64,000 nt of DNA from Kocuria carniphila. Lineage in GTDB: Bacteria; Actinomycetota; Actinomycetes; Actinomycetales; Micrococcaceae. The translations under genes were made by a program, and so were the position numbers. Numbering within the stretch: position 1 is the first letter of the stretch; each line of letters opens with the position of its first letter. Shown piece after piece: positions 24,967 to 33,999 of this stretch. The notes under the pieces were generated by a model. The model made no database searches. It was not told the origin of the DNA and saw only the letters and a list, made by a program, of their open reading frames with translations. The DNA lies in contig NZ_NOIT01000015.1 of the NCBI RefSeq assembly GCF_004136555.1, positions 42,173 through 106,172 of the forward strand, given 5' to 3'.

Positions 24967-25890
24967 CTATCCGGTGATCTCGCCCCGGAACATCACGTCC
25001 AGGTGCCAGCGCTCGAAACCGAGTTTCTCGTACAGAGCCATGGCTGCGGTGTTGTCCCCGTCGACGTAGAGCATGACATCCTCGAGGTCCTGATCCGCGA
25101 GGTAGTTGATGCCCGCCGCAGTCAGCGCCTTGCCCACACCGCGGCCCTGCTGCTCGGGGGAGATGCCCACCGCGTAGACCTCGCCCATCGCGGGCGAACC
25201 ATCAGAGGCCGGGTGAATCTTGGTCCAGTGGAAACCCTGGATGTCCTGGGGATCCTCCGCGCGTACGGCCAGCAGGAAGCCGGGTGCGTCGAACCAGTCC
25301 TCGGCTTCCCTCTGCCGCAGGTCGTCGAGAGTCATCTTGCCCTGCTCGGGGTGTTCGGAGAAGGCTTGGGAGTTGACCCGCAGCCAGCCGTTCTCATCAC
25401 GATCCACCTCGAACGGACGGATCTCGAGGCCCTCGGCCAAGTCCACCGGCAGGGGAAGATCCGACGCCCCACGCAGTGAGCGCTTCAACCGGTAGAGGTC
25501 TCGCACGGAGCTCAGCCCGTAGGTTTCCGCGAGCCGTTGAGCACCCGGATGATTGCCGTGGGCCCACGCCTCCACGGTGCCCTCGACCTGCCCACGGACC
25601 TCACGCGCGAGGGCCGTGCCGATTCCCGCACCGCGGTGTTCGGGGTCCACCACCAGTTCAACCGTGAAGGTCGAGGCCTGATCCGGATCGGGATTGATGA
25701 CGGCCGCGCCCACCAGGGCGCCGTCCTGGACGGCGGTGACCGACCGGAGCCCCGCCTTGGCCGAACGCACGTCAACCAGAGTTTGGTCCGAGAAGGGGGG
25801 ATCGCCGTCGGCGCGTGCGGCTCGCTGAGCCAAGTCCGACACTGCTGCGGAATCGGTGATTCCGTCCTGGCTGAAAATGGTCACGGCCAT
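24967..25890 (-). CDS. mshD: Mycothiol synthase
   Basis: A 307-residue protein with two GNAT domains. The first has VELVVDPEHRGAGIGTALAREV; the second has GEVYAVGISPEQQGRGVGKALTAAG and ends with YVDGDNTAAMALYEKLGFERWH. MshD acetylates Cys-GlcN-Ins to form mycothiol, the actinobacterial redox thiol. Its position next to a GlnR-type regulator matches the M. tuberculosis order (Rv0818-Rv0819), which supports the call. Confidence 0.96.
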   Translation of the reverse strand: MAVTIFSQDGITDSAAVSDLAQRAARADGDPPFSDQTLVDVRSAKAGLRSVTAVQDGALVGAAVINPDPDQASTFTVELVVDPEHRGAGIGTALAREVRGQVEGTVEAWAHGNHPGAQRLAETYGLSSVRDLYRLKRSLRGASDLPLPVDLAEGLEIRPFEVDRDENGWLRVNSQAFSEHPEQGKMTLDDLRQREAEDWFDAPGFLLAVRAEDPQDIQGFHWTKIHPASDGSPAMGEVYAVGISPEQQGRGVGKALTAAGINYLADQDLEDVMLYVDGDNTAAMALYEKLGFERWHLDVMFRGEITG

Positions 25891-25924
25891 GGCATACCTC
25901 CACTACGAGCGGTTGACCGGCGCG

Positions 25925-26608
25925 TCAGGACTCGGTGTCCCGACCCGCCGTGAAGCTGTACCCCACGTTACGCACCGTGGTGATCAGGTGCTCGTGATCG
26001 GCACCCAATTTCGCGCGCAGCCTTCGAATATGCACATCCACCGTGCGAGTGCCGCCGTAGTAGTCATAGCCCCACACTTCGGACAGCAACTGAGCCCGTG
26101 TGTAGACCCGCCCCACGTTCTGCGCCAGGAACTTGAGCAGCTCGAATTCCTTGTAGGTGAGGTTGAGCGGAGTGCCGCCGATCTTCACGGTGTAGGAACC
26201 ATCGTCGATGGTCACGTTGCCCGCGCGGATCAACGTGTCATCCTCGGATTCCTCGGCCACCTTGGCGCTCGCGAGCCGCAGTCTCGCCTCGATCTCCGCG
26301 GGCCCGGCATTGGTCAGTACCACGTCCGTGACACACCACGACGCCGCCACGGCCGCCATTCCGCCCTCGGTCAGGGCCACGAGCACGGGGGCGGGGTTGT
26401 CACGAGCGGCCAAGGCTTGGGCCGTGTTGCGCGCGGCCACCATGTTGGAGGTGCCGTCGAGAACCACGACATCCGGTCGCTGCACTCGCTTGAGCGCCCC
26501 GGGGGAGCTGAGGGGCACCACCTCTATCTTGTGCGACAGCAGTTCGAGTCCCGGCAAAACGCCGGCAAGCGCGTTCGTTGCATCGCTGAGCAGCACAATC
26601 TGGAGCAC
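25925..26608 (-). CDS. glnR: GlnR-type orphan response regulator
   Basis: A 227-residue OmpR-type regulator. The divergent receiver domain (~1-115; VVVLDGTSNM holds the would-be phosphoacceptor Asp, and LVALTEGGMAAVAASW follows) is joined to a winged helix (LNLTYKEFELLKFLAQNVGRVYTRAQLLSEVWGYDYYGGTRTVDVHIRRLR). Sequence and mshD neighbourhood match GlnR, the global nitrogen regulator of actinobacteria, which acts without a partner kinase. No histidine kinase gene lies nearby. A TATAAT (minus strand, 26677-26672) about 64 bases before the start could be its -10 box. Confidence 0.93.
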   Translation of the reverse strand: MLQIVLLSDATNALAGVLPGLELLSHKIEVVPLSSPGALKRVQRPDVVVLDGTSNMVAARNTAQALAARDNPAPVLVALTEGGMAAVAASWCVTDVVLTNAGPAEIEARLRLASAKVAEESEDDTLIRAGNVTIDDGSYTVKIGGTPLNLTYKEFELLKFLAQNVGRVYTRAQLLSEVWGYDYYGGTRTVDVHIRRLRAKLGADHEHLITTVRNVGYSFTAGRDTES

Positions 26609-26671
26609 GGATCATCCCGTCAGTGGTGAGCGGAGCCCCGTACGGGAGTTCCCCGGGAGGCTGTGACGACC

Positions 26672-26677
26672 ATTATA
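26672..26677 (-). promoter_or_regulatory. Possible -10 box of glnR
   Basis: TATAAT on the minus strand in an AT-rich patch, 64 bases before the glnR start. No good -35 is seen at 17-18 bases. Confidence 0.4.
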
Positions 26678-26817
26678 AATATTCGAAAGGTCCGTTAACT
26701 TTCACCGACATGGCGGGACATCCAAGCTCCGGTCCAGTTGCACGCTGACGTGTTCCCCACGCGGGGGCGGTTAGGCTGAAGGCAGCATTTTTCCCTGACC
26801 GTGCGCGAAGGACACCC

Positions 26818-27426
26818 ATGAGATACGCAAGAATCATCGGCGCTGCCGCCGTCTCGCTGATTCTTGCCCTCGCCGCCAGTGTGCTCGGCGGCTGGCTCCC
26901 CTTGATCGTCTCCGTGGCCATGGCCGTGGTCATCGCCGTGGGATGGCCCGCTGCAACGGGCATCAACGCGCGACGTAGGCACAACGTGATCATTGCGGTG
27001 GCGGGTGTCATCGCGTGCTCACTCGTCACCTTCGTCCCGGATCAGCAACTGATTTGGCTTCCCGCGGTGGTGGGTGTGGCGTTCATGGCCGTGTGCGTGG
27101 CCGAGCTCGTGCGCGGCGAAGGTGCCAAGGGGCGCCTGGAATCCACTCTGGCCTCCGTCACAGGCGTACTCGCCGCTGTCAGTGCCTCCGGCTGGGTCGG
27201 CCTGGGCCACGTGGAAGAACTGTACGGACTGGGAACCTGGGTGACCCTGGCGGGCGTGGGCCTGCCGCTGGCCGTCATCATCACCGTTGTGGGATTCCGG
27301 ATCATCTCGGCAGCGCCCGAAACCCCCAAGCGACGGGGCCTGTTGACCCTCGGCGTAACACCCGTTGCACTACTCGGCGTGGCCGCACTTTTTGCCGGTC
27401 GGGTGCTGGGCTCCGTGGTAGCTTAG
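26818..27426 (+). CDS. Multi-pass membrane protein, unknown function
   Basis: A 202-residue protein of about six membrane helices (IIGAAAVSLILALAASVLGG; LIVSVAMAVVIAVGWPA; NVIIAVAGVIACSLVTF; LIWLPAVVGVAFMAVCVAEL; then two more near the end) joined by short loops. A basic loop GINARRRHN lies between helices 2 and 3. No motif identifies it; it looks like a permease-like family conserved in Micrococcales. It starts a compact run with a tiny membrane peptide, a nitrobindin-like protein and YgfZ. Confidence 0.75.
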   Translation: MRYARIIGAAAVSLILALAASVLGGWLPLIVSVAMAVVIAVGWPAATGINARRRHNVIIAVAGVIACSLVTFVPDQQLIWLPAVVGVAFMAVCVAELVRGEGAKGRLESTLASVTGVLAAVSASGWVGLGHVEELYGLGTWVTLAGVGLPLAVIITVVGFRIISAAPETPKRRGLLTLGVTPVALLGVAALFAGRVLGSVVA

Positions 27427-27430
27427 AGCC

Positions 27431-27538
27431 ATGCTTGCACTCGAAATCTTCTTCCTCGTCCTGTTGGTTCTGGCCGGTCTCGCTATCGGCGGCATTGCAC
27501 TGAAGGTCATCACCAGCCTCTACAAGGGCCAGCTCTAA
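27431..27538 (+). CDS. 35-residue single-helix membrane peptide
   Basis: A short frame starting MLALEIFFLVLLVLAGLAIG and ending KVITSLYKGQL. It is one hydrophobic helix with a short basic tail, predicted tail-in. It begins 4 bases after the stop of the upstream membrane protein and ends 4 bases before the next start; this tight spacing and clean codon use suggest a real gene. The ribosome site is weak (GCTTAGAGCC). Function unknown. Confidence 0.65.
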   Translation: MLALEIFFLVLLVLAGLAIGGIALKVITSLYKGQL

Positions 27539-27542
27539 ATCC

Positions 27543-28151
27543 ATGCCCGTAGAGATCCCCACCAATCTCACCCCGGAGCTCGTGCCGTTCGCATGGCTCC
27601 TGGGAACCTGGGAGGGTGACGGCTTCGTCGGTTACGGAGACGCCGAACAGCGTGCGTTCCGGCAACGAGTCACGTTCGAGCAGCACGGTCTGCCGTTCGT
27701 GATCTATCGTGCCCAAACCACGCTCCTCAATGAAGAGGGCGAATCCCAGCGCGAGGCCACCTACGAACAGGGTTTCTGGGAACTGGCTCGTCCCCGCGAA
27801 GACGGCGACATCGGTCCCGGCATGCTGCCACCCGATCCCGTGCCGGTCCTGAAGGCCGCACAAGACGTCGAGGATCTGCGCAACGCGGACGGTGGCTTCG
27901 ACATCTCCGTGTCCATGCTGCACCCCGGCGGCATCTCCGAGCTGTACCTGGGGCAGATCAAAGGACCTCGCGTGGACCTGGCCACTGACGCCGTGATGCG
28001 CGCTCAGGGTTCCAAGGAGTACGCCTCCGGGACCCGGCTCTACGGTCTGGTCAATGGGAATCTCATGTGGGCCTGGGACATGGCCGCCAACGGTCACGAA
28101 CTGGCCACGCACGCCTCCGCCGAACTGAAAAAGGTTGATCCGCAACAGTGA
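27543..28151 (+). CDS. Nitrobindin-like/FABP-family beta-barrel protein
   Basis: A 202-residue protein of the DUF1794/THAP4-like group with the signature WLLGTWEGDGFVGYG near the N-terminus (GTWxGxG), and the C-terminal LYGLVNGNLMWAWDMAANG. Family members form a beta-barrel that binds haem and may sense nitric oxide or isomerise peroxynitrite; the haem-ligand histidine is likely the one in MAANGHELATHAS. It overlaps the next gene by 4 bases. Confidence 0.87.
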   Translation: MPVEIPTNLTPELVPFAWLLGTWEGDGFVGYGDAEQRAFRQRVTFEQHGLPFVIYRAQTTLLNEEGESQREATYEQGFWELARPREDGDIGPGMLPPDPVPVLKAAQDVEDLRNADGGFDISVSMLHPGGISELYLGQIKGPRVDLATDAVMRAQGSKEYASGTRLYGLVNGNLMWAWDMAANGHELATHASAELKKVDPQQ

Positions 28152-29371
28152 CTTCCACTGAATCCTCGTACCGATCCGTTCTTCTGTCGCGTCCCGGCGC
28201 GGTGGAGGCAGAAGGCCTGGACGAGGGGGTGGCAGGCCACTACGGAGATCCCGTTCCCGAACAACGCGCCCTCGCGCGCGGCACCGGGTACGTGGACCAG
28301 TCGCAGCGCGGCGTGGTCACCGTGACCGGCGCTGATCGTCTCAATTGGCTCACCACGCTGTCTTCTCAGGTGCTCACGGGTCTGAAGCCAGGACAGAGCA
28401 CCGAAACCATGTTCCTGAGCGTCCAAGGCAGGGTTGAGTACGCTCCCCACGCCGTGGATGACGGGACCACCACGTGGCTCATTGCCGAGGCCCAGGAAGC
28501 ACCGGGGTTGGCTGCGTGGCTGGAGTCGATGCGCTTCGCCCTGCGGGTCGACGTTGCGGACGTCACGGACCAGTGGGCCGTTATTGCCGCGACCAAGGAT
28601 CTGAGTTCGGAACTGGCCGGTGCCCCGGAAGGCGAGCAGGCGGCGTCGGCATCCGTGATCACGTGGCGCGATCCCTGGCCCGAGATTTCTCCGGGTGGCT
28701 ACGCTTACAGTGCGGCACCGGAACACCCGGGGCTGGAACGCCCCTGGTTCGAGCACCTGATTCCTATGACGGTACTGGATTCAGCGGCAACTGCACTGAA
28801 CCAGCGTGGACTCGTCCCGGCGGGTTCCTGGGCCGCGGAGGCGCTGCGCATTGCCGCGTGGCGCCCGCGCTGGGGTGCCGAAACGGATGTCAAGACCATT
28901 CCCCACGAGCTCGACTGGATGCGCACGGCAGTGCACCTGTCCAAGGGTTGTTACAAGGGGCAGGAGACCGTGGCCCGTGTGCACAACCTGGGACACCCGC
29001 CGCGTAGGCTCACGTTCCTGGATCTCGATGGGTCCCAGCACACCCTGCCGTCAGCGGGGGCGGAGGTCACGCTCAACGGTAAGAAGGTGGGGCAGGTGAC
29101 GTCGGCGCGACTGCATTATGAGGCCGGCCCCATTGCGTTGGCCGTGCTCAAGCGCAACGTGGACCCGCAGGCCGAGCTGCTGGTGCGGGACACTGTCGAA
29201 AGCGCCGCGGCACAGGCTGACGCCACCCTGCCGGAGGGCGCCGAGGACGCGGGATCGACCGAGCAATGGTCTGCCGCCCAGACCGTGGTGGTCCAGCCCG
29301 ACGCGGGTTCCGTGGTCGGTAGGCCCAAGGACCTCATGCGCGGACCTCGCGACGGCGGCATGCGACTTTAG
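28148..29371 (+). CDS. ygfZ: YgfZ/GcvT-like folate-binding protein
   Basis: A 407-residue protein of the YgfZ family, related to the glycine-cleavage T-protein. The signature K-G-C-Y-x-G-Q-E is KGCYKGQE at residues 266-273. YgfZ supports iron-sulfur cluster assembly or repair using tetrahydrofolate. The GTG start overlaps the preceding stop (GTGA), so translation is coupled. A long palindromic terminator ends the run. Confidence 0.93.
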   Translation: MTSTESSYRSVLLSRPGAVEAEGLDEGVAGHYGDPVPEQRALARGTGYVDQSQRGVVTVTGADRLNWLTTLSSQVLTGLKPGQSTETMFLSVQGRVEYAPHAVDDGTTTWLIAEAQEAPGLAAWLESMRFALRVDVADVTDQWAVIAATKDLSSELAGAPEGEQAASASVITWRDPWPEISPGGYAYSAAPEHPGLERPWFEHLIPMTVLDSAATALNQRGLVPAGSWAAEALRIAAWRPRWGAETDVKTIPHELDWMRTAVHLSKGCYKGQETVARVHNLGHPPRRLTFLDLDGSQHTLPSAGAEVTLNGKKVGQVTSARLHYEAGPIALAVLKRNVDPQAELLVRDTVESAAAQADATLPEGAEDAGSTEQWSAAQTVVVQPDAGSVVGRPKDLMRGPRDGGMRL

Positions 29372-29387
29372 GTCTCGCCAGACAAGA

Positions 29388-29429
29388 GAATCGCGGCGGT
29401 TCAGGTAGCTACCTGAACCGCCGCGATTC
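29388..29429. terminator. Perfect 42-bp palindrome, bidirectional terminator
   Basis: Arms 29388-29408 and 29409-29429 are perfectly complementary (outer GAATCGCGGCGGTTCAGG, centre GTAGCTAC). It lies between convergent ygfZ and pfkA and can act on both strands. Confidence 0.85.
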
Positions 29430-29518
29430 ATCTCTCTGCCCCGGCCACGGGGAGGGGTTGCCTTGCAGTGGGGCCGGTGCCGGTTCGCCAGCGCCGGTTC
29501 GCCGACGCCGCCGGGAGA

Positions 29519-30550
29519 CTACCGCCCGAATAGCACCATGGCCTCTTCGTAGCGATCCAGCGGGACCTCCTTGAGGCCGTCCAGTGCCTCGGCGAAGTCC
29601 ACGCGCACCACGTCGGTGCCGCGCAGGGCGCACATCTGACCCCAGTCCTGATCCGCGGCCATGGTCGCTGCAGCCATGCCGAGACGCGTGGCGAGTACAC
29701 GGTCGAAACCGGTGGGCGCGCCGCCGCGCTGGATGTGCCCCAGGATGGTGTTACGGGTTTCGATACCGGTGATGTCCTCGATCTCACGGGTCACGTAATC
29801 CCCGATGCCGCCCAGGCGCGGTCGGCCGGATGCTTCCTGGCCCTTGCCCGCGATGGCCTCTTCGTAGCCTTCGGGGATGAAACCCTCGGCCACGACCACG
29901 AGCGGTGCGCGACCGCGGTCGTAGACTTCCTTGACCCACTTGGAGACCTGCTCCATGGAGACCCCGTATTCGGGGATCAGGATCGCGTGGGCACCGGCCG
30001 CCATGCCGGAATGCAGCGCGATCCAGCCCACGTGGCGGCCCATGACCTCAGCCACCATGCAGCGGTGGTGTGATTCACCGGTGGTGCGCAATCGGTCCAT
30101 GGCGTCGGTCGCGATAGACACGGCGGTGTCGAAACCGAACGTGTAGTCGGTGGCCTTCAAATCGTTGTCGATGGTTTTGGGAACGCCCACCACGGGGAGC
30201 CCCGCATCCGCAAGCCTCTTGGCGCCGGCCAGCGTGCCCTCGCCGCCGATGGCAACGATCGCGTCGATCTCGTTGGCCTCCAGCACCTTGGCAATGTTCT
30301 CCGGACCGCCGTTGGGGCCGTCGAACGGGTTGGTCCGCGAGGTGCCCAGAATGGTGCCGCCCTGGCGCGCCAGGCCACGAACACTCTGGCGAGGAAGGTC
30401 CATGATGTCGCCTTCGACCACACCGCGCCAACCGTCACGGAAGCCCACGAACTCGTGGTCGTAGGACTTGATTCCGTGCAGGACAGCACCGCGGATCACG
30501 GCATTCAGTCCGGGGCAGTCTCCACCGCTCGTCATTAGGCCAATTCTCAT
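29519..30550 (-). CDS. pfkA: 6-phosphofructokinase
   Basis: A 343-residue glycolytic kinase. Nucleotide-binding and catalytic signatures are GLMTSGGDCPGLNAVIRG, IVAIGGEGTLAGAKRL, VGVPKTIDND, EVMGRHVGWIALHSG and ILGHIQRGGAPTGFDR. The glycine after GGE fits the ATP-dependent rather than the pyrophosphate-dependent type; that reading follows known family rules and is not proof. Single gene with its own control region, divergent from ppk2. Confidence 0.95.
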   Translation of the reverse strand: MRIGLMTSGGDCPGLNAVIRGAVLHGIKSYDHEFVGFRDGWRGVVEGDIMDLPRQSVRGLARQGGTILGTSRTNPFDGPNGGPENIAKVLEANEIDAIVAIGGEGTLAGAKRLADAGLPVVGVPKTIDNDLKATDYTFGFDTAVSIATDAMDRLRTTGESHHRCMVAEVMGRHVGWIALHSGMAAGAHAILIPEYGVSMEQVSKWVKEVYDRGRAPLVVVAEGFIPEGYEEAIAGKGQEASGRPRLGGIGDYVTREIEDITGIETRNTILGHIQRGGAPTGFDRVLATRLGMAAATMAADQDWGQMCALRGTDVVRVDFAEALDGLKEVPLDRYEEAMVLFGR

Positions 30551-30732
30551 GCGTGCTTCAGCGCTCCTGGGTGATCGAGTGTCGAACCTTCCGTTTCCAG
30601 TCTAGTGAGTTGGGAGTATTGCGGATGAAGGCCGGTACCGCGCCGTGTTCAACACTCGTTAACCCCGCCAACTAGGATTGATCGCGAGACGTATACAGGT
30701 GCCGCCCGCGGCACAACCCACTAGGAGGACAT

Positions 30733-31644
30733 ATGACCCCGCAGCAGGAACCGGCACGGGAGAACCTCCGCGAGTTCATCGACAAACTTGTGGAACAGGG
30801 GTACACGGTGCGGGACGGGCAGTCTCCGGACCCGGACCTCATCGATCCAGGTGGAAGCGCCGTGGAGACGTGGCGCGAGGGCTACCCGTATGACGAGCGC
30901 ATGTCCCGCGAGGACTACGAACTCGAGAAGTACCAGCTCCAGATCGAGCTGCTCAAGTTTCAGTACTGGGGTCAGGACAATGACCTCAAGCACGTGATCG
31001 TGTTCGAGGGCCGTGACGCCGCAGGCAAGGGCGGCACCATCAAACGCTTCACCGAGCACCTCAACCCGCGTGCCGCACGTACGGTGGCGCTGAACAAGCC
31101 GTCGGACCGTGAATTGGGTCAGTGGTACTTCCAGCGCTACATCCAACACTTGCCCACCAATGGCGAGATCGTGCTGTTCGACCGTTCGTGGTACAACCGT
31201 GCCAACGTGGAACGCGTCATGGGCTTCTGCACCGACGAAGAGTACGAAAGTTTCATGGAGCAGGCACCCACGTTCGAGCAGATGCTCGTGGACGCGGGAA
31301 TTCACCTGACCAAGTTCTGGTTCTCCGTGACCCAGCACGAACAGCGCACCCGCTTCGCGATCCGCCAGATCGACCCCGTGCGCCGTTGGAAGCTTTCGCC
31401 CATGGACCTGGCTTCCCTGGACCGCTGGGAGGACTACACCGTGGCCAAGGAAGAGACCTTCCGCCGCACGGACACGGACCACGCGCCGTGGATCACCATC
31501 AAGTCCAACGACAAGAAGCGTGCCCGACTAAACGCCATGCGCTACTTCCTCAACCAGTTCGACTACGAGGACAAGGACACCTCGGTGGTGTACCCACCGG
31601 ATCCGCTGATCGTCCGGCGCGGCCGCGACGCCGTGGACGACTGA
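30733..31644 (+). CDS. ppk2: Polyphosphate kinase 2
   Basis: A 303-residue PPK2. Walker A is GRDAAGKGG at residues 93-101, the Walker B-like aspartate is D150 in VLFDRSWYNR, and the lid region is PVRRWKLSPMDLASLDRW. PPK2 enzymes move phosphate between polyphosphate and nucleotides; the one-domain form is usually class I (NDP phosphorylation). TAGGAGG lies 6 bases before the ATG. A TAGGAT box near 30673 may be its -10. Confidence 0.94.
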   Translation: MTPQQEPARENLREFIDKLVEQGYTVRDGQSPDPDLIDPGGSAVETWREGYPYDERMSREDYELEKYQLQIELLKFQYWGQDNDLKHVIVFEGRDAAGKGGTIKRFTEHLNPRAARTVALNKPSDRELGQWYFQRYIQHLPTNGEIVLFDRSWYNRANVERVMGFCTDEEYESFMEQAPTFEQMLVDAGIHLTKFWFSVTQHEQRTRFAIRQIDPVRRWKLSPMDLASLDRWEDYTVAKEETFRRTDTDHAPWITIKSNDKKRARLNAMRYFLNQFDYEDKDTSVVYPPDPLIVRRGRDAVDD

Positions 31645-31662
31645 CGACCACCGGTCGTTGAA

Positions 31663-31706
31663 CAGAAGCAGGGACCCGCACCACGTGGTGCGGGCCCCTG
31701 CTTCTG
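31663..31706. terminator. Bidirectional terminator-like palindrome
   Basis: Arms of 22 bases (31663-31684 and 31685-31706; outer CAGAAGCAGGG, inner CCCGCACCAC), with one mismatch and centre ACGT. It lies between convergent ppk2 and the DUF gene. Confidence 0.8.
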
Positions 31707-31718
31707 CTGGCTGATCCC

Positions 31719-32105
31719 TCAGGCGATCTCGTTCAGTTCCTCCTCGGCCCGGGCGAAATTGTGGCGGTCCACCAGGAACCACGAGGCCGCCGAGTTGACG
31801 GCCGCCACGGTCAGCACGGAGGGCCACGCGCCGATCTTCTTGGCCAGCGGGTGGGACAACCCGAAGCCCGCCAGGTACAGCACGCTCAGGCCCGCGGTCG
31901 TGGCGGGTCCGGCGGACTTGTACCAAGTGCGTCCGGCCATTACGCCGTCCGCCAGCAGGGCCACACCGCCCAGCGCGCGGATTTTGGTCAGGCGGGCCAC
32001 GGCGTAGCCACCGATCAGACCACTGGCGACCACGGCGGAGCTGGGCATCTCCACGGGGGAGGGTAGCTGCTGGTCCACGGAGTGCAGGGTTTCTTTGAAG
32101 TTCAT
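31719..32105 (-). CDS. Small membrane protein, unknown function
   Basis: A 128-residue protein with three to four hydrophobic segments (SAVVASGLIGGYAVARL; IRALGGVALLADGVMAG; TAGLSVLYLAGFGLSHPLA; WPSVLTVAAVNSAASWFLV) and an acidic C-terminus (FARAEEELNEIA). No known motif. Its ATG directly follows the TAG of the aminotransferase gene, so it is translationally coupled to it. Confidence 0.75.
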   Translation of the reverse strand: MNFKETLHSVDQQLPSPVEMPSSAVVASGLIGGYAVARLTKIRALGGVALLADGVMAGRTWYKSAGPATTAGLSVLYLAGFGLSHPLAKKIGAWPSVLTVAAVNSAASWFLVDRHNFARAEEELNEIA

Positions 32106-33314
32106 CTACTTGGCTCCCAGAACTTTCTGTAGGCGGGACAGGCCCTCGGCAAGATCATCGTCTCCCAGGGCGTAGGACAGGCGCAGGTAACCGGACGGGC
32201 CGAACGCTTCACCAGGGACCACAGCCACTTCGGCCCGTTCCAGGATCATTTCGGCCAGCTCTGCGCTGGTCTGGGGCGTCACGCCGTCGAATTCGCGACC
32301 CAACAGTGCGGTCACGTCCGGATAGGCATAGAACGCGCCGGTGGGGGTGGGGCAGACCACGCCGTCAATGGCATTGAGCCCGTCAACGATCACCCGACGA
32401 CGGCGATCAAAGGCCTCGCGCATGGCAGTCACCTGGTCCATGGGCCCGTTCAGGGCGGCGAGTGCCGCGCGCTGGGCCACGTTGTTCACATTGGAGCTGA
32501 GGTGGGACTGCAGGTTGGCGGCGGCATTGATGACATCCTTGGGGCCGACCATCCACCCCACGCGCCAACCGGTCATCGCGTAGGTCTTGGCCACACCGTT
32601 GAGCAGGATCAGGTGCTCGTGCAATTCGGGAGCGGCCTGGGCGATCGAGGTGAACTCCACGCCGTCGTAAGTCAGGTGTTGGTAGATCTCGTCGCTGATC
32701 ACAAAGATGCCCTTGGACGCGGCCCATTCGCCCACGGCCTTGGTCTCCTCGGCGCTGTAGACCGAACCGGTGGGGTTGGAGGGCGAGCAGAACAGCAGTG
32801 CCTTGGTGTTCTCCGTGTAAGCGGCCTCAAGCTGTTCGGGGGTGACCTTGTAATCCTGATCCGCGCCGGCAAACACCTCGACGGGGTTGCCCCCGGCCAA
32901 GCGGATGGCCTCGGGATAGGTGGTCCAGTAGGGGGCGGGGAGCAAGACGTCGTCGCCCTCGTCCACCACGGTCTGGAATGCCTCGTACACGGCCTGCTTG
33001 CCGCCGTTGGTGACCAGAACCTGCGACGGTTCTACGGTCCAGCCGCAATCACGAGCGGTGGCGTCGGCTATTGCCTGACGAAGCTCGGGCAGGCCTGCGG
33101 CGGGGGAGTACCGGAAGTTCTTGGGATCCTTGAGAGCCTCGGCGGCAGCCTCGACAATGTAATCGGGGGTCGAGAAGTCGGGTTCACCGGCACCGAAACC
33201 GATCACGGGACGCCCCTCGGCCTTGAGCGCCTTGGCCTTCGCGTCCACCGCGAGGGTCGCGGACTCGGCAATCGCGTCGATCTTGCGGGAAATTCGCTGC
33301 TGAGCTGGGGGCAT
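32106..33314 (-). CDS. Aspartate aminotransferase-type class I aminotransferase
   Basis: A 402-residue PLP enzyme of the AspC/AatA group. Signatures are [57 protein letters not shown] and the PLP lysine in [17 protein letters not shown]. It would exchange amino groups between aspartate and 2-oxoglutarate; prephenate as substrate cannot be excluded. The ATG at 33314 follows GGAGAG; the frame is open to 33437. It is divergent from tRNA-Trp-secE, a common order in actinobacteria. Confidence 0.93.
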   Translation of the reverse strand: MPPAQQRISRKIDAIAESATLAVDAKAKALKAEGRPVIGFGAGEPDFSTPDYIVEAAAEALKDPKNFRYSPAAGLPELRQAIADATARDCGWTVEPSQVLVTNGGKQAVYEAFQTVVDEGDDVLLPAPYWTTYPEAIRLAGGNPVEVFAGADQDYKVTPEQLEAAYTENTKALLFCSPSNPTGSVYSAEETKAVGEWAASKGIFVISDEIYQHLTYDGVEFTSIAQAAPELHEHLILLNGVAKTYAMTGWRVGWMVGPKDVINAAANLQSHLSSNVNNVAQRAALAALNGPMDQVTAMREAFDRRRRVIVDGLNAIDGVVCPTPTGAFYAYPDVTALLGREFDGVTPQTSAELAEMILERAEVAVVPGEAFGPSGYLRLSYALGDDDLAEGLSRLQKVLGAK

Positions 33315-33557
33315 GGTGGTCAACTCTCCTCGGTTCGGTGACGGCGTCCGCCCTGACTGCGCAGCCAGTAGGCGCTCGCCTCCCAGTTTAGGCGCGGATC
33401 TGCTTGCTTTGCACGGAGGGCCCCGTGCGCGTACCATGGCTTGTTGGTGCGTTTACTTTCGCACGCCTGAATTCGGACCGAGTGCCGGATCGGTCGGGCG
33501 AAGGTGGTAAGCTCATGCACCGTGTTCGTGGTCTTGTGTGAACAAGCCGCAAACTGA

Positions 33558-33630
33558 AGGGCAGTGGCGCAATTGGTAGCGCAGCGGTCTCCAAAACCGC
33601 AGGTTGCAGGTTCGAGTCCTGTCTGCCCTG
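33558..33630 (+). tRNA. tRNA-Trp (CCA)
   Basis: Acceptor AGGGCAG/CTGCCCT, anticodon stem-loop GCGGTCTCCAAAACCGC with anticodon CCA, T-arm GCAGGTTCGAGTCCTGT. It lies directly upstream of secE, as in most actinobacteria. Confidence 0.96.
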
Positions 33631-33691
33631 CTTCAGACCTACAACGGCACATAAACCACCGCCGGGAACCAATCCACGCAGGGGAGAGCCG

Positions 33692-33955
33692 ATGTCGCAC
33701 ACCGTTACCGGAGAAACCTCGGACCAACCCGCTGGATCCAATCAGCAGCGGGGCTTTTTTGGTCGCATCTGGTTGTTCATCCGACAGGTCATCGGCGAGC
33801 TGAAGAAGGTCGTGGCGCCTTCTCGCCGCGAACTCGTCAACTACGTTCTGGTCGTGCTGGTCTTCGTGGCCTTCATGATGTTGCTGATTTCGCTTCTGGA
33901 CCTGGGCTTCGGTCAGGTTGCCATTTGGCTCTTCGGCAACGGCGAACAGGCCTGA
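33692..33955 (+). CDS. secE: Protein translocase subunit SecE
   Basis: An 87-residue SecE with a single membrane helix ([27 protein letters not shown]) after the amphipathic segment [19 protein letters not shown]. Part of the SecYEG channel. GGAGAG precedes the ATG. It is followed by nusG, the universal pair. Confidence 0.97.
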   Translation: MSHTVTGETSDQPAGSNQQRGFFGRIWLFIRQVIGELKKVVAPSRRELVNYVLVVLVFVAFMMLLISLLDLGFGQVAIWLFGNGEQA

Positions 33956-33999
33956 GACCACTCAATCTTCTAGTCGTCCATAGAAAGCAGGAATCACCA

